A stretch of 64,000 nt of DNA from JBHHUI01 sp965248775 (GTDB lineage: Bacteria > Chloroflexota > Anaerolineae > Anaerolineales > JBHHUI01). Position 1 is the first letter of the stretch, and each line of letters begins with the position of its first letter. The notes beneath the pieces are model-generated. The model had not been told where the DNA came from and searched no databases. It saw nothing but the letters and a program-made list of their open reading frames with translations. Location of the stretch: the NCBI GenBank assembly GCA_965248775.1, contig OZ252150.1, positions 2,356,001 to 2,420,000 of the forward strand, given 5' to 3'. Of this stretch, positions 62,553-64,000 are shown piece after piece. The position numbers and the translations under genes were made by a program.

Positions 62553-62888
62553 GCCAGTGCTATAATGATTCGGAAATGTTTGGCAGAGACCCTCTCAAGA
62601 ATGCACCGAACTCTGACAGACGATTTGTCCTGATGGCCATACCTTAATTATGCCCCGAACTCCAGCACTTTGAATGCTCTGATGGAGAATCTTCCCAATG
62701 GACGGAAGCCTTCCGGGCGGAAGGTGAATGTGAGAGTTCGCTAAATAAATCTACCAGCATGGATTATATAACCACCTTTTTCCAAGTGCAGGTCAGTATT
62801 TGTCTTAAGCTGTCACTCATTACAAACGGAGTTGGTTTTGGTGCGGGCCGGGCAAACAGCCCGCTATTTGTTGGTAAAGGATGTCTCT
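62553..62888. other. Intergenic region with small hairpins
   Basis: No gene seen in 336 nt. TATAAT is at 62561-62566 on the plus strand. Two short inverted repeats occur: CCTTCC/GGAAGG near 62709-62724 and GGGC-AAACA-GCCC near 62846-62861, just before the next gene. They could form a structured leader, but nothing matches a riboswitch I know. Confidence 0.35.
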
Positions 62889-63215
62889 ATGCCTACAACT
62901 GAAGGCCTAGAACAATACGTAAAAGTACTACTTTCGTACGACATTGTCCCGGAACTCGTTGATGAGTATTATCAGTTCGCGTTGGGAAAATTCGTTCCAG
63001 CCGCCCAGCGGATGGGCCTGGGTATGGCGGAGGCCTGGCATACTGCCTATGGCAGTTACCCCATTCGTCTGATCGCTTTTGTTGCCGAAGATCGCGCCAC
63101 AGTCGATCAGGTCTTGAGCCAACCTGAATGGATCAAAATGGAAGAAAAGCTTCAGGAATTTGTATACAACTACCAGCGACGTATAGTACCTCTCAAAGAC
63201 CGTTTTCAGTTTTGA
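62889..63215 (+). CDS. Small alpha/beta protein of unknown function (possibly ferredoxin-like barrel)
   Basis: A 108-residue soluble protein. PTTEGLEQYVKVLLSYDIVPELVDE, then AEAWHTAYGSYPIRLIAFVAEDRATVDQVLSQPEWIKM, shows the beta-alpha-beta rhythm of dimeric ferredoxin-like (NIPSNAP/ABM-type) domains, but no family can be named. The sequence before the ATG reads AAAGGA at 8 nt. A frame to 62832 is longer but begins in the hairpin region. Its neighbour downstream is a LacI-type regulator. Confidence 0.6.
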   Translation: MPTTEGLEQYVKVLLSYDIVPELVDEYYQFALGKFVPAAQRMGLGMAEAWHTAYGSYPIRLIAFVAEDRATVDQVLSQPEWIKMEEKLQEFVYNYQRRIVPLKDRFQF

Positions 63216-63289
63216 TGTGACCCCTTCGTAAACGATCCCCTCCACCGTTCCTCCATCCCTTCGTAAAAAAATATTGCACTGAATTTCGT

Positions 63290-63338
63290 TTGACTCTCTG
63301 GGTATCCAGTGTAAACTGTTGCTAACGCGATTTAGCAA
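63290..63338 (+). promoter_or_regulatory. Promoter and palindromic operator of the lacI-type gene
   Basis: TTGACT (63290-63295), 16 nt, TAAACT (63312-63317) form a promoter. The palindrome TTGCTAA-CGCGAT-TTAGCAA (63319-63338) covers the expected start point, a typical position for a LacI-family operator and so for self-repression. Confidence 0.55.
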
Positions 63339-63351
63339 CACGGTTTAGCAT

Positions 63352-64000
63352 ATCAATTCATCAAAGCGTACGACCGCACGTGATGTCGCCGAAATGGCGG
63401 GTGTCTCACGCACAACTGTATCTTTTGTGCTCAATAATGTCACCGGCATGCGCATAAGCGAAGAGACTCGCCAAAAAGTGTTGACTGCTACCCGCGAGCT
63501 AAATTATCACCCCGATGCATCTGCCCGGCGATTGGTACGCGGGCGAACGCAGGTGATTGGATACGTGGAATGCCAGTCACCGTATCAGGCTTTTGCAGAC
63601 GCGTTCCTTCCGGAGGTGCTTCGCGGTTTGCACGAGGCCGCTCGAGAAGAAAATTACCATGTGCTGTTCGAGCCGATCGCCCCAAACGGTAACTCAAGCG
63701 ATAGCTATTCAAAACTGATCCGCGAGCGTCACGCCGACGGAATTGTACTCTCTGGGCCCCGTTTTGATGATGAAGAATTATTGCGCCTTCACGAAGAAGG
63801 AGTTCCTGTCGTTTTGCAGGGGCAACTGCCGGGGGCGGACATCCCGTTTGTAGATGTCGATAATGTGGGTGGTGCACGGCTGGCAACCGAACATCTCATT
63901 TCTCTCGGTCACCGGCGTATTGCGCTGATCACCAATGCGCCGCTTATTTACACCGCCGCCTCCGAGCGGCGCATCGGATATTTGCACGCCTTATCAGAAG
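63352..64000 (+). CDS. LacI-family transcriptional regulator (5' part, runs off the window)
   Basis: About 216 residues are visible. The DNA-binding helix-turn-helix and hinge are ARDVAEMAGVSRTTVSFV, followed by NYHPDASARRLVRGRTQVIG, then the periplasmic-binding-like sugar domain (PEVLRGLHEAAREENYHVLF, VDVDNVGGARLATEHLISLG). The frame opens after a TAG at 63346-63348 and lacks any ATG, GTG or TTG before the helix-turn-helix. An ATC at 63352 is the only likely start just before it; I give that position tentatively. It probably senses a sugar. A palindrome overlaps its promoter. Confidence 0.85.
   Translation, partial: MNSSKRTTARDVAEMAGVSRTTVSFVLNNVTGMRISEETRQKVLTATRELNYHPDASARRLVRGRTQVIGYVECQSPYQAFADAFLPEVLRGLHEAAREENYHVLFEPIAPNGNSSDSYSKLIRERHADGIVLSGPRFDDEELLRLHEEGVPVVLQGQLPGADIPFVDVDNVGGARLATEHLISLGHRRIALITNAPLIYTAASERRIGYLHALSE

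Noticed and set aside
62553..62888. Molybdenum-cofactor riboswitch near mobA
   Set aside because: The short hairpins there do not reproduce the known Moco aptamer layout, and they precede an unrelated gene on the other strand.

Overview
The window is about 64 kb of bacterial chromosome of moderate GC. The gene set suggests a Chloroflexota-like (filamentous green non-sulfur phylum), aerobically respiring heterotroph; this is inferred from gene content, since no rRNA or other phylogenetic marker lies here. Points in favour are a DUF4349 lipoprotein, V4R proteins, ribonuclease Y next to recA-recX, a fused succinate dehydrogenase membrane anchor, and a peptide transporter whose binding protein has a Val/Glu-rich stalk. 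No CRISPR array, prophage or rRNA operon was seen. One tRNA gene (tRNA-Arg, CCT) is present.

Layout. (1) 1-16.5 kb, minus strand: a surface polysaccharide cluster. It holds two nucleotide-sugar enzymes (epimerase/dehydratase, UDP-sugar dehydrogenase), five GT4 and one GT2 glycosyltransferases, two GT39-like membrane glycosyltransferases, a DegT-type sugar aminotransferase and a Wzx-like flippase. A good sigma70-type promoter lies at 16454-16482, and many genes overlap by 1-8 nt. The cluster shows decay: a GT39 gene is split at a T7 run, a short C-terminal relic of a second such gene remains, and a methyltransferase is frameshifted at the window edge. (2) 16.5-19.1 kb, minus: a family 4 uracil-DNA glycosylase, a tiny epimerase relic, then rimI-tsaB-tsaE. 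(3) 19.2-26.2 kb, plus: a phosphoesterase, a DUF4349 lipoprotein, moaC, a moaD-moaE fusion, threonine synthase, and a small membrane protein whose 3' end is hit by an ISAzo13-type element. (4) 26.4-30.3 kb, minus: recA-recX-rny and a small membrane protein. (5) 30.4-42 kb, mostly plus: citrate synthase, a GNAT protein, two tandem V4R paralogues, slipin (minus), a BNR-repeat protein, exonuclease III, isocitrate dehydrogenase, sdhCD-sdhA-sdhB and tRNA-Arg. This is most of the oxidative arm of the TCA cycle in one neighbourhood. (6) 42.2-47.3 kb, minus: S9 peptidase, PEP carboxykinase and a class V aminotransferase. (7) 47.3-51.5 kb: an insertion-sequence island, with an IS4-like element beside an IS630-like element that is itself split by an IS701-like element. 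(8) 51.7-59.1 kb, plus: a PPOX/F420-type oxidoreductase and a five-gene dipeptide ABC transporter (D, F, A, B, C). (9) 59.1-64 kb: a zinc-ribbon gene cut by a second, internally deleted IS701 copy, then mobA, a small alpha/beta protein, and the start of a LacI-family regulator preceded by a palindrome that overlaps its promoter.

Most distinctive: the two nearly identical IS701 copies, both inserted at CCTAGG; the two short palindromes interrupting the IS630 gene; the MoaD-MoaE fusion with an internal Gly-Gly; and several very short gene relics that ordinary annotation would miss. I found no clearly new multi-gene system. The cysteine-rich and cysteine-poor V4R pair and the group of small uncharacterised genes at 25-26.6 kb are the least explained content.
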